Shown piece by piece: positions 45,750 to 57,716 of a stretch of 64,000 nucleotides of DNA. Origin of the DNA: Siphonodentalium dalli (lineage: Eukaryota; Mollusca; Scaphopoda; Gadilida; Siphonodentaliidae); the NCBI GenBank assembly GCA_032622095.1, contig CP136062.1, positions 230,344,578 to 230,408,577 on the forward strand. The letters are read 5' to 3'. Position 1 is the stretch's first letter. Each line of letters opens with the position of its first letter. The position numbers and the translations under genes were made by a program. The notes beneath the pieces were generated by a model that worked only from the letters and a program-made list of their open reading frames with translations, did not search any database and was not told the origin of the DNA.

Positions 45750-46135
45750 TGTGATATCAAGATATCAATTTATTTTGTGATATCAAAAATAGAAAATGGC
45801 ATAGCTGGACTACTACTCGTTCAACAGTTTGTGTGTGATATCATATACTCCATGAATTCCAAAATGAATTTACGACAGCACTAACTCCATTTTGTGATAT
45901 CTTAAGATCATTTTGTGATGTCAGTAATTCCCCTACATTTTATGATATCACAAAATTGAGTTATTGATATCACTACATACTCACTATTTTGTGATATCTA
46001 TAAATCGATTTTTGTGATACTCAAAAACGAATTTATGATATCACAAATTGGAATTAGTGATATCATAAAATTTATTTAATGATATCATATATTCGATTTT
46101 ATGATATCGTGTTCTCGTTTAGTGATATTTGTTTA

Positions 46136-46460
46136 TATATTTATCTATTTATTTATTTATTTATTTATTGGGCTTAACGTCGTTCAACAGCCAAGGCTAT
46201 ATCACGATGTTGTCAGTTCCATTGGTGGACGGACGGAAAGGCCGTGCACTAAGGTAAATATAGTAGTGCTTTCATTGGCTGGAGGAATGACACAATGTTG
46301 CCGGCGAAACAACCGATCATCTGCGAGTAGCTGGCTACTCCGACAGTTATCGATATGGGACACAAGTCAGCAATATCTCCAATGGTATTGAATCCAGATC
46401 GCCAGCGCTGGAGAGCGAGCCGTCTGGAGAAGAGCCCCTTACCAACTAGGTCACAGTAAT
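46136..46460 (-). mobile_element. tRNA-derived SINE, copy 1
   Basis: On the minus strand it starts with an A-box-like TGACCTAGTTGGTAAG, has a degenerate B box GGATTCAATACC about 45 bp later, then a conserved body ending 'gctgttgaacgacgttaagc' and an AATA-type tail. RNA polymerase III promoter boxes plus the tail define a tRNA-derived SINE. The B box is mutated, so transcription is unlikely. Confidence 0.75.
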
Positions 46461-46485
46461 GGACGAGTGCTTGGAACTTAGAACC

Positions 46486-46795
46486 TATTTATTATTTATT
46501 TATTGGAGTTTAACGTCGTTCAACAGCCAAGGCTATATCACGACTGTGTCAGTTCCATTGGTGGAGGGAAAGTCCGTGCACTAAGGTAAATCTAGCAGTG
46601 TTTTCATTGGCTGCAAGAATGACCCTTTATGCCCGGCATAACCAACGACCATCAGCGAGTAATTGGCAACTCCCCCAGATAGCTGTATGGGATACAAATT
46701 CAGAGATGAGTCCACCGGGAATTGAAACCATATCGCCAGCGCTGGAGAGTGAGACGGTCTGAAGCAGATCACCTTACCGACTGGGTCACCGAGGC
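46486..46795 (-). mobile_element. tRNA-derived SINE, copy 2
   Basis: A-box TGACCCAGTCGGTAAGG and B-box GGTTTCAATTCCC are better preserved than in copy 1. It has the same body and a 'gttaaactccaataaataaa' tail. The same orientation as copy 1 and only about 25 bp apart suggest either a second insertion into the tail region or a tandem dimer. Confidence 0.75.
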
Positions 46796-47260
46796 TTATA
46801 AATTACACGGGAATTACTAATATCACTAAATATGCAATAAATAGAAGAACCCGTGAGTGTGAGTTAGTGATATCATAAAATAAAATATGTGATCTCATAA
46901 AATAACTAGTATTTATTGATATCACAAAATGAATATATGATATGGCTAATTCAAATTAGTGATATCATAAAATTAAAGATAGTATAAACACGAATATATG
47001 GTATTAATTTTATGATATCAATTATTATTTTATGATATCACTAAATGCAAAATGAATAATTGATATCATCAACTAGGTAATAAATAGAAACACGGCGATC
47101 CATATATGTATACATATGCATCGATGAATGACAATACAGCCAATATTGTAAGCATATCACTAAATGCTTACAATATTATGATTTCACATATTCGATTCTA
47201 TGATATCACATATTCATTTTGTGATATCCCAAAATGAATTATTGATATCATCAAATAATA

Positions 47261-47689
47261 ATAAATAATAGGTAATAAATAGAAGAACGGCGCTCCATAC
47301 ATGTACACATATGCACCCATCCATGGCAATATAGCCAACCACCCAAGGTACACATGTACAGTCACTACATATATACATAAACAATAGAGATGACCATGTA
47401 GCTGCTCTCGTTACACCACCACTTCAAGGGCCATACAACCACTCTCGATGTACATAATTATTCACAGCATACGTTACCACACATCCGCTCCTTCTTATAT
47501 GTATATTATGCATCTCACAATGGACACCCCACCATGACCACATAGACACTCATTGTGTAACTATTCACATCATTCGTAATCATACAATAACCCCCATAGA
47601 CATATTCAGCTCAACAAAGACCACACATTCACTCCCTGGCTGCATTATTTACATACACCGTGTATGTATTAAGTTGATTAATTTTGATG
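47261..47689. other. Unannotated interval
   Basis: Sequence rich in 'cacatatgcacc' and 'acatgtacac' words; no gene or element boundary was recognised. Confidence 0.3.
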
Positions 47690-48820
47690 CTAATGGCAGG
47701 GGTATCAACATAATAGAGTCCCTCTCAGTTCCGTTTCGAAATTCTGCCCGTTTCCGTTCAAAATGCATGGCCAGAATCCCAAACGACGTTCTTGGCAAAA
47801 GTCCATACTTTATCCTTTAAAATGAATGTGTTCTGCTTCCGAAGGTACCGGGACAATCAGAATAGAACATTTAGTTGCATGTTATTACGTAACCAAGTGA
47901 ATCACAATATGCTACCTTTCAGAACAGCAGATAATAACGTTCGGGATATATTGGAAAATCAATTTATATTTTACCGAATATTATTGCCATCTTATATTGA
48001 AAGCCATCTTGAGCAATTTTGTCTACAACACACCAGTGTGATACATTTAAGACATATCAAAAACAATAAACACTTGATTCTTTTTACTTGACAAAAATGG
48101 TCCAATCCGATTTTAATGTCAAGTTTGTAATAGAAATATCCAATATTTCTGGTATTCTTCGTCGTTACAATAGTAACAATTAACCAAGGTTCATCAGAAA
48201 TGTTAATATTCAATGTATATGACAGTTCATCAAGCACAACTTGTAATCGATTGCATTGCACTCTGCGGCAATATGTACCTTTTTCCATATTTTGACTGTC
48301 ATTTTGGCAGCCATTGTGAGCTAAAGTGACAATTTTGGTTCTATTGAGTTAGAATATTCACAAGTGATGATAGGCTTCACTTACATTACACGTTTCTACT
48401 CATTTCTTGTTGAAATATGACTAGAATACCAATGGTGATATTAGTGAATTTTATACTGCGTTGCGTAAATTAAATGTTTCAGGAATCGGAAGGGGCTTAT
48501 TTCATTGCTCATATGATCAGTTAACATGAACAATACAAAATAAAGTCACAATTCTCAACCAGTTTGATATAGTAGGATCTGATCTAGATTATATTAGTGA
48601 AAACACGACAAATGTTCCTCTTCCTGCTGCCATTTTGGCGGCCATCTTGGACAATGGGTTCCAATTGTGTTCTGAAAAGGTGGAATTTTATCTTAGCTTC
48701 ACAAAAATAGAGACATTTGTATACATATGACAAGATTTTATAATTTGCACCAAACTGACTTAATGACCCGTCTGAAAAAAAGGCGGCCATGTTTGACGCC
48801 ATCTTGGATTTCACATCCTA
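47690..48820 (-). repeat. Dispersed repeat B, copy 2
   Basis: Counterpart of 15305-16320 in the same orientation: 'ctctcagttccgtttc', 'gtccatactttatcctttaaa', 'cagtgtgata', 'aataaacact', 'ctcatttcttgttgaaatat', 'aataaagtca' and 'gacgccatcttg'. Frames in it are not conserved between copies. Confidence 0.7.
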
Positions 48821-48966
48821 AGCTACCGAATGAAATATGCTATTATAATTTATTGTATACCTACGATAACCCTCTATCGAAAAAACATAGTGACAATTTA
48901 CCTGACAATTTACCTGGCATTTAAATTTTGGTAAAAAAAAATCATATCATGCCTACCTAGCTCAAG

Positions 48967-48979
48967 CCCCCCCCCTCTC

Positions 48980-49030
<51 letters not shown>
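48967..49030. repeat. CT dinucleotide microsatellite
   Basis: A short C-run followed by about 28 CT units with a few interruptions. Confidence 0.9.
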
Positions 49031-49449
49031 TAGCTGGCCATCCAAATATATATATATTTTTCGCTCAGTTTTGAATTCGCGCGCTTTGAATTCGCGCACC
49101 ACTCTGCACTAATTAAAAACTGACAAATATTTTTTCGATAAAATCTTGGATCTGATGTCAGTTTCAGTTCTCAGTCTGAAGATACATAATTATGTATATT
49201 AAACATGATCATAATTATTGTACGTCGTTTAAAACATAACTGCATCATAATTTTGTTGCGATGATGGATGTTTGTATGCTCCAAATAATGACTCTGATAT
49301 GAATTAATTATGGACTGGACATCAATGCAATGCACTCGAAAATGGAAACCACTACTGCGAAGACAACTGACTTTAAAAATCAACACTTGGTTGTGATAAC
49401 ATAGATAAATCAGACTGTGTGATCACGCTGTCACCCCATGGCGGTGAAT

Positions 49450-50560
49450 GGACTGTGCTTTCATGCACATGCAATCTAGAATATGTGCATTTTACAAGCA
49501 TTTCAACCATCGTCGACGTTATTATGATTTGTTCGGAAGATCACATCGGAGGATACCAATATTTGAACTCAATGGAACAAATCTTGAAATTGTCAAACAT
49601 TATAAATATCTTGGAACATATTTTCACCAAAGGGGAACATTCGCATATGAAAGAAACGAACGCTGTAGATCAGCAAAAAAGGCAATGTTTGCATTAATAT
49701 CAAAGGGGTTCTCAGATAGATTTATGTAGCATACTGGAAGTATACGAGAAGGCAATCGTACCGATACTCACATATGGTTCGGACATTTGGGGCTTCGAAA
49801 ATTTGACAGTTATCACCAAACATGAAGTTTGGTTTCTGAAATTTATTTGCCGTCTTAAGAAATCGACCCCAAATATATTTGTGTATGGATAACTTGGAAT
49901 CTATCCTATTGATTTGAAAATTAAACTAAGATATCTCGGATACTGGGGTAGATTAATCGCTGGAAAAGAAGGCAAACTAGTATATCAATTATATTCCTTG
50001 ATATATGATTTGCATGGCTCAGGCACAACTTCAATGTGATTGGATTAACAATATAAAAAGTACATTATGTGAACTAGGTATGAGCGATAATTGGCTATAT
50101 CAATGTGTTTATGCCAATACCTGGCTTAATGGAGCTTGCAAGCGCGAAGTTTATGACATATATATATAAATGAGTGATCATGCCAGGTCGAAACATCGAG
50201 TAAGAGTGATTTTTATAAAATAATCAAACGAGAATTAGGTAGAGCAAATTATTTATCATCATTTGAGTATTTTTATTGTAACACAGCTGGTGCAATTCAG
50301 GACTAAAACTCATAGACTACCCATTGAAACAGGCTCATAGACAAATACAGATGTTGTGCTACGAACTTGTAGTAAGTGTGGGCATGCAGTGGGTGATGAA
50401 TACCACTTTGTTTTGATCTGCGAGTCTCTTACTGAAGTACGCAGAAAGTACACAAATGCATATTTTATACGAAACCAAATGAAATTAAGTTGTACGAATT
50501 ATTTAACTCTGGACATGAAAATATAAATGATGGTCTTGCACTTTTTATCAAACACGCTAC
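49450..50560 (+). pseudogene. LINE relic, copy 2 (RT thumb and C-terminal domain)
   Basis: Related to the LINE at 3096-4831: IFELNGTNLEIVKHYKYLGT parallels the FNINGNDIDIVDSFKYLGT region, and RSAKKAMFALISKG parallels the KNAKKAMYALINKA region. Further down, VPILTYGSDIWGFE and a C-S-x-C-like segment near 50370-50410 follow. At least five stops or frameshifts and several lost blocks show it is old. It is truncated before the RT catalytic box. Confidence 0.75.
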
Positions 50561-50736
50561 GGGAACGCTATGACCACCCCGAGAGCTTACACTCGTATGT
50601 GTGCATCCGGAGGGGAAATATGTGATGACTGATACAACATTCATGATTATAAGTGGAATCACATTTAAATAATAAAACAAAAATATCATACATTTTTGCT
50701 TCCAAGCTCAGTTATACATATGTTATTACTTGTTTA

Positions 50737-51260
50737 TATGTAAATATTTACATACTAAGTGTGATTATCACTAAATCCAGCAATGAGATTGGTCGGCGCC
50801 CACGTGACTAGTTGCAATTATTTCTCGGTGAACGCGCAAGAGGTCATAACTGCTACCCCATAATTGCATCGACGCGTCATTGATTTTGCAAAGAAGAACG
50901 CGTAATGTTTTGGGCGCATTTGGACTCACGCAGGATTGACTTAATAAATCATCAGGTTTCAATATAAAGAGCCTCATTTTGAAATTGTTCCTGTTAACTT
51001 TTGCCAATGGTGCTATGGGGTATTTTGGGCTGGTTTTGTCACGATACACTTTTCGATTTAAATACATTTGCAAAAGTGGCCTTTTCACTAAATGTATATA
51101 AATATAAGGATTAACTGTCATGAGGACCGTTTTTATGGAGATGTAACCGTGAGGTAAGTGGTCATAACTTGTATGTAAAACCCATCGGGTTTTCCACAAT
51201 TTATGACCACTTACCTCACGGTTACATCTCCATAAAAACAGTCCACATGACAGTTATTCC
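50737..51260. repeat. Dispersed repeat D, copy 2, ending in a large hairpin
   Basis: Same structure as 28630-29130. The hairpin is at 51111-51256, but its centre reads CATCGG rather than CTTCGG. A short frame across it (50771-51199, minus) is repeat read-through. Confidence 0.8.
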
Positions 51261-51419
51261 TTATGTCAATTGTGATACGGAGAGATGTTAATAAACTTGG
51301 ACTTGAACTTCGCTTGGCATTGAGTAGTGGTTTTGAATTTTTGATATTGGTTGACCAAATGTAAACATATAGGCCTACATGCATATGTCTAATTGTCTAT
51401 TCAGTGTCCAACGTCGTAA

Positions 51420-51640
51420 TGACTGTAACTCATCAAGGTAACTGTCTTGTTTTCCCTGTGATTTTAAATTCGCATTTCATTTAACTGCTGGTCAGATTTT
51501 AACCAAATTTGGTGTTGGACTCGGGGTACCCGGACGGAGGTGATACCGGCGTTAGTTTTTTTCAAAAACTTTATTTTAAAAATTTAATTGAAAAAATAAA
51601 AAAAACACCTAAAAAATAAGCTCTCTATGAACCAAATAAA
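51420..51640. repeat. Dispersed repeat, partner of 21830-22060
   Basis: Shares a 'taaccaaatttggtgt'-type block, 'ggcgttagttttt' and 'agctctct' in order with 21830-22060. The remainder to 52017 shows no gene; 51880-51950 holds a small CG-rich patch. Confidence 0.5.
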
Positions 51641-52017
51641 TGTGAATATTTAGGTCATATACGATCCTATTTGCAGACCAGATGTACGCTCTGTATAACA
51701 TGTGTTTTCGCCGTGGACAGCGCCATCCAACATAATAATGGATATAAGTCCAATGTGGGCATATTCCAGAATAAAATAAGTCCAATATGAACCAATGTCT
51801 ACGATTATGTTCAATGTGAACCTATTTACAGGTGCACGAGGATATAGTGAAGTAGCATAATAAATATTATCTATATGGGCCGCAGGCTCCTAACACACAA
51901 ACGTGCCGCATGCCAATGTGTGCATCGGCCGCAAGCCCATCGACGCTGAATAAAGTCTCCATTCAGCTAATCTATAAATGGGTTCATGGGTCCGATCCTT
52001 CAGCTAATCTATCTCAT

Positions 52018-52903
52018 ATATATTTTGAAGACCTCTGTTTGTCTGTCCTGTATAGAATCGAAAACGGCTGGCTCGATTGAGTTCAAACTTCATATCTAAG
52101 TGTAAAATCCCACGGACACCGCCGTGGTCGCGTTTTGGAGAAGCTCAGAGCACCCGTTCTCCAATCTCAGTCACAAAAAACGGCACTGCGGTGGTTAATC
52201 AAGTGATAATTTAATGAGCGATTGTTTTTGACGCATCGCTATAAAGAGCGTGTGTTTACCATTCAACGTTATTAGCATCTGCAGAGAGATATACGGGAAC
52301 AATACCTTTGAGTGGTTTCCTATGCGGGGAGATTTATTGGATGCCATAGTACTCTTACAACATCATTGTTATAGTATGTATGACACTTAGGTCAGGGCTT
52401 AGGGGGGGTAGTTAGTGTGGATATAGGCATAATGCTTCTAAGAAATCCCGGTTACAAACCAACACTCACAATTTCGTCTTTTGCATCAGATACCAACACC
52501 TCGACCGATCGGGACGAAACTTGGTCGTCGTTGTCGTATTGGTGAGCCCGTGCCACGCCCGTACAGCGCATGCGCAGACGAGATCTCGGAAACGGGTGGA
52601 GCTATCGACTTGAAATTTGGTATGTGAATGTATCTTGACCCAGATACGAATTTTATCGGGTCGCCGAGCCCGTGCGTCGCCAGCTTCGCGCATGAGCAGA
52701 CGATATCTCGGAAACGGGGGGAGCTATCGATTTGAAATTTGGTATGTGAATGTATCTTGCCCCGGATACGAATTTTATCGGGTCGCCGAGCCCGTGCGAC
52801 GCCAGCTTCGCGCATGCGCAGACGAGATCTCGGAAACGGGTGTAGCTATCGACTTGAAATTTGGTTTTTGAATAGCACGTACAACGTCGGGATCAACGGC
52901 TAG
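52018..52903 (+). mobile_element. Helitron array unit 1
   Basis: 5' end TCTATCTCATATATATTTTG at 52018 after A; 3' end CGGCTAG at 52903. A 5' module ('cacggacaccgccgtggtcg', 'aaagagcgtgtgtttacc') is followed by three 122-bp core units with GCGCATGCGC and 'tcggaaacgggtgga' words. The terminal AGCCCG/CGGGCT hairpin is degraded here. Confidence 0.8.
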
Positions 52904-53531
52904 TCTATCTCATATATATTTTGAAGACCTCTGTCTGTCTGTCTGTTTGTCTGTCATTAATACAAATCTACGATTCTCGACCGATCGGGACGAAACTTGG
53001 TACGTGTGTGTAGTTTGACCAGGCGGTGGTCGTTGTCTTATTTGCGAGCCCATGAGATGCCCGTGCACCGCATGCGCAGACGAGATCTCGGAAACGAATG
53101 GAGCTATCGACTTGAAATTTGGTATATGGATGTATCTTGCCACGAATACGAATTTTATCTGGTCGCCGAGCCCGTGCGACGCCAGCTTCGCGCATGCGCG
53201 GACGAGATCTCGGAAACGGGTGGAGCTATCGACTTGAAATTTGGTATGTATGTGAATGTATCTTGCCCTGGATACGAATTTTATCGGGTCGCCGAGCCCG
53301 TGCGACGCCAGCTACGCGCATGCGCAGACCAGATCTCGGAAACGGGTGGAGCTATCGACTTGAAATTTGGTATGTGAATGTATCTTGCCCCGGATACGAA
53401 TTGTATCGGGTCGCCGAGCCCGTGCGACGCCAGCTTCGCGCATGCGCAGACCAGATCTCAGAAACGGGCGGAGCTATCGACTTGAAATTTGGTTTTTGAA
53501 TAGCCCGGACAACGTCGGGCTCATCGGCCGG
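52904..53531 (+). mobile_element. Helitron array unit 2
   Basis: Starts TCTATCTCATATATATTTTG directly after the previous CTAG. It consists almost only of core units (four to five). It ends GCCCGGACAACGTCGGGC hairpin, TCATCGG, then CCGG where CTAG is expected (one T>C and one A>G change). Confidence 0.8.
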
Positions 53532-54499
53532 TACTATATATTTTGAGACTTCCGATTATAAATGTGTGTGTGTGTGTGTGTGTGTGGGTACTTCATGGAA
53601 TCGAAAACGCGTGGACAGATTGAGCTCAAATTTCGTATATAAGTGTAAAATCCCACGGACACCGCCGTGGTCGCGTTTTGGAGAAGCTCAGAGCACCCGT
53701 TCTCCAATCTCAGTCACAAAAAACGGCACTGCGGTGGTTAATCAAGTGATAATTTAATGAGCGTTTGTTTTTGACGCATCGCTATAAAGAGCGTCTGTTT
53801 ACCATTCAACGTTATTAGCATCTGCAGAGAGATATTCGGGAACAATATTTTTGAGTGGTTTCCTATGCGGGGAGATTTATTGGATGCCATAGTACTCTTA
53901 CAACATCATTGTTATAATATGTATGACACTTAGGTCAGGGCTTGGGGGGGGGTAGTTAGTGTGGATATAGGCATAATGCTTCTCAGAAATCCCGGTTACA
54001 AACCAACACTCACAATTTCGTCTTTTGCATCAGATACCAACACCTCGACCGATCGGGACGAAACTTGGTACGTGAGTGTAGTTTCACCAGGTGGTCGTCG
54101 TTCTCGTATTGACGAGCCCGTGCGACGCCCGTGCAGCGCATGCGCAGACGAGATCTCGGAAACGGGTGGAGCTATCGACTTTAAATTTGGTATGTGAATG
54201 TATCTTGCCCCGGATACGAATTTTATCGGGTCGCCGAGCCCGTGCGATGCCAGCTTCGCGCATGCGCAGACGAGATCTCGGAAACGGGTGGAGCTATCGA
54301 CTTGAAATTTGGTTTTTGAAGACAACGTCGGGGTTAACAATTTTTCATCGGGTCAGTTCTTTCCGCCCGATGTACCTTAAATCTTTTAGGGACGGGTACC
54401 ATAATTTCTCTTGATTAAAAAGGCACAATTAACTCGTTGAAAAGCCAAAAAAATGTCATGTTTCTGACCAACGCCGCCAGTGGCGGGCTAACCTGCTAG
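53532..54499 (+). mobile_element. Helitron array unit 3
   Basis: Starts TACTATATATTTTGAGACTT. It has the full 5' module, a G-run near 53944, two core units and then a different 3' end: CGCCGCCAGTGGCGGGCTAA with CCTGCTAG at 54499. Unit 3 thus combines the core of one subfamily with the tail of another. Confidence 0.8.
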
Positions 54500-55135
54500 T
54501 CTATCTCATATATATTTTGAAGACCTCTGTCTGTATGTATGTTTGTTTGTCTGTCTGTCTGTCATTAATACAAATCTACGATTCTCGACCGATCGGGACG
54601 AAACTTGGTACGTGTGTGTAGATTGACCAGGCGGTGGTCGTTGTCGTATTGGCGAGACCGTGCGACGCCCGTGCAGTGCATGCGCAGACGAGATCTCGGA
54701 AACGGGTGGAGCTATCGACTTGAAATTTGGTATGTGAATGTATCTTGCCCCGAATACGAATTGTATCGGGTCGCCGAGTCCGTGTAACGCCAGCTTCGCG
54801 CATGCGCAGACGAGATCTCGGAAACGGGTAGAGCTATCGACTTGAAATTTGGTATGTGAATGTATCTTGCCCCGGATACGAATTTTATCGGGTGGCCGAG
54901 CCCGTGCGACGCCAGCTTCGCGCATGCGCAGACGAGATCTCGGAAACGGTTGGAGCTATCGACTTGAAATTTGGTATGTGAATGTATCTTGCCCCGGATA
55001 CGAATTTTATCGGGTCGCCGAGCCCGTGCGACGCCAGCTTCGCGCATGCGCAGTCCAGATATCGGAAACGGGTAGAGCTATCGACTTGACATTTGGTTTT
55101 TGAATAGCCCGGACAACGTCCGGCTCATCGGCTAG
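54500..55135 (+). mobile_element. Helitron array unit 4
   Basis: Starts TCTATCTCATATATATTTTG, has four core units and no long 5' module, and ends with the GCCCGGACAACGTCCGGC hairpin and CTAG at 55135. Closely resembles unit 2. Confidence 0.8.
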
Positions 55136-55207
55136 TACTATATATTTTGAGACTATATATGTGTGTGTGTACTTCATAGAATCCAAAACGCGTGTACAGA
55201 TTGAGCT

Positions 55208-57196
55208 TTCATATATGCTTTATTCTCTGATCCATACACACATTACAGGATATTGAGAAAAATAGTGTATATACAAAAGAATGATAGAAGGAAGGTAATT
55301 TTTTGTACATGATATGCTCAGCGACCTCCCGCTCTGCGTCTATCCGTTCATCATCACATTATCAGCATCAACAACATTATACCTCGTCGTTGTCAACATC
55401 ATCATCATCATCGTCGTCGTCGTCATCATCATCATCATCATCACCAAAAACATCCATCAGTGTCATCGTCATATATAACTCGTCATCATTATAATTAACA
55501 TTATCGCAATCATCGTCATGTTTGCCATCGTCTTATAATTTCTCTGCAACAACAACAACAACAACAGTTATATATAGTCATCATTACGTAACGTAATTGT
55601 CAATATATAAAGCTAAAAATAACGGTTAATTTCCCTAATGACGGAACATAGTCGGCGGAGGGATGCTATATCGGTCATATTAAATAAGTCGTCAAGAATA
55701 TCGATGGTCGCATGTCTCTTTCTGATATATTTAGCCGGGAGAAAACGATTTCTAACATCTATAAAGTGGTTGCATTCGAGCAAGTAATGAAGTTCATCGC
55801 CAAGCTTATAATTATTACACAAGGGACATGTTCGTTCCATTACATTAGTGTCGTTCCATCTTCCTCTCTCTATGGGCAGTCTATGATTACATGTTCGGAA
55901 TTGGCACAATGTTCTTCTGTTTTTGTTGTCAAGGCAGTCCAAATACATTTCGAAACAGATATTGTGTCTAAAAATCTTGTATATATTACCTCTACTGGAT
56001 TTGTCTATAGCTGATTTCCAAACGGCCCTATATTGATTAATGAGACTGCATTTAACATATGTGATTATTTCTTTCGAACGTAAATGTGTGTCGGTGTAAA
56101 GAAGATGCCCTTGTCCACAGTGGGTTAGCACTGTCTTCACTTTCTCAATCCATTCGAACTTCGCGGATGCATTTTCACTGAGCTGCAATGCCAACAAGTA
56201 CATAATCTTACAGTATCTAGTGTCGGTCATGTTCCTCACTTTCAGCCAATACTTGATAATACGCAAATCTATAGTGATATTAAGGGGGAAACGGCCACTT
56301 TCACCATATATCATTTAATCTGGAGTAGATGTTTTCAACTGAAGTACATATTTCAAGAACTTTTTGTGTATATTTTCAAAAATATCGTTATTTCCATATC
56401 CCCACACCTCACAGCAGTACGTCAGTATAGGAGTAACTTGGGCATCAAACAGATCAAATTGATTTTTAACTGACAGACAGTGGGTTCTAGACTTTGATAT
56501 TATCGAGTACATTGCTCTCGTGGCCTTATCCGCTAGAGTCTTTTTAGCCAAAGAGAATGAGCCTGATTTAGTGTGTATGATTCCAAGGTAGTTAAAGTAT
56601 TACACATATTCAATTTCTATTCCGTCATAAAAGAATTTCCTACCTTTCGGTAGACTGCGTTTTGAAATCAGCATAATTTTAGTTTTTTCGACATTAACCG
56701 TCAGTTTCCACTTTTGGGAATATCTTTGAAAAGCATTGAGAGCATTCTGAAGTTTCACGGGTGTTTCGGCTAACAGAACCGTGTCATCCGCATATAGTAT
56801 AACAAAAAGTCTCACATAGACATCCAAGTTATTTTTCAAGTCATCTGTTGTTTTTGACAAAACATCCACCCTTTCTTCTTTAAGAAAATCTTCCAAATCG
56901 TTGAGATATATTGCAAATAAGAGGGGAGAAAGGTTTCCACCTTGCCTAACCCCTGATAAGCAGGGGAAAGAATTTGACAAACAGTTTCCAAATTTTACTT
57001 TTGACTTAATATCTGAGTATATATTACGTATTATTCTGTAGATTTTTCCATTTATATCGATGGCTAACAATTTATGCCAGAGTACCTGCCTCCATATCTT
57101 GTCGAAAGCTTTTTCAAAATCGATAAATGCACAGTATAAGTTCCGTTTCAAGCATCGAGTCATTTCGCTCAAAATATGCAAGGTGAAAATATTGTC
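55208..57196 (-). mobile_element. 5'-truncated LINE inserted in a Helitron, copy 3
   Basis: Flanked by AGCT on both sides (55204-55207 and 57197-57200), a possible 4-bp target duplication. On the minus strand the RT starts abruptly, the C-terminal domain ends at 55613, and a 400-bp 3' UTR with ATC/ATG-type microsatellites (about 55375-55560) leads to a GAGAATAAA 3' motif near 55221-55229. The single-frame coding region indicates that this is the youngest LINE in the window. Confidence 0.85.
55613..57196 (-). pseudogene. LINE ORF2: reverse transcriptase and C-terminal domain, two stops
   Basis: One continuous frame of about 528 codons broken only by TAA at 56602-56600 and TAA at 56317-56315. 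RT landmarks are present: CAFIDFEKAFDKIWR (motif A), SGVRQGGNLSPLLFAIYLND (motif B) and VILYADDTVLL (catalytic box), then KTKIMLIS and the thumb. A C-terminal C-P-L-C-N-N-x-LGDE-x-H motif (near 55800) follows, as in copy 1. The endonuclease and RT fingers are missing through 5' truncation. It would have reverse-transcribed its own RNA. Confidence 0.85.
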
Positions 57197-57716
57197 AGCT
57201 CAAATTTCGTATGTAAGTGTAAAATCACACCGACACCGCCGTGGTCGCGTTTTGGAGAAGCCCAGAGCACCCTTTATCCACTCCCAAATCACCGGAAAGG
57301 CACGGCGGGGGTTAATCAAGTCATAATTTAATGAGCGTCTGTTTTTGACGCATCGCTATAAAGAGCGTTTTGTTTACCATTCAACGTTATTAGCATCTGC
57401 AGAGAGATTGTAGCCTGTCGCTCGAAATATTATGCAGAGAGATTTTCACGACGGGAAGCCGGCGTTTGTTTTCAATTCAATGCAATTTTATCCCTCGAAA
57501 TATTATGCAGAGAGATGATTTCACGACGGGAAGCGTTTGTTTTTAGTTCAATGCAATGTTATCGTACTGAGCGTCTACCGCAATCGGCACCGCGGTGGTT
57601 AATCAAGTCATAATTTATTGAGCGTTTGTTTTTGACGCATCGCTATAAAGAGCGTTTTGTTTACCATTCAACGTTATTAGCATCTGCAGAGAGATTGTAG
57701 CGGGCTAACCTGCTAG

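Larger units (their letters stand above)
45750..47260. repeat. Dispersed GATATC/TGATATCA array
   Basis: TGATATC, usually followed or preceded by A/T runs such as ACAAAAT or ATAAAATT, recurs at irregular spacing (roughly 10-50 bp) over 45750-46130 and 46800-47260. GATATC is its own complement, so the array reads the same on both strands. Two SINEs (46136-46460, 46486-46795) interrupt it. There is no fixed repeat period. Confidence 0.75.
55136..57716 (+). mobile_element. Helitron array unit 5, split by a LINE
   Basis: 5' piece 55136-55207 (TACTATATATTTTGAGAC ... 'cagattgagct') continues after the LINE at 57197 ('agctcaaatttcgtatgtaa') and ends GTAGCGGGCTAACCTGCTAG at 57716. Without the LINE it would be about 590 bp. 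The part 57400-57690 contains a partial internal duplication ('gaaatattatgcagagag'). Confidence 0.75.

Noticed and set aside
52466-55103. Arg-rich and 'MREAG' frames on both strands
   Set aside because: They are read-through of the 122-bp Helitron core, open by chance in both directions.
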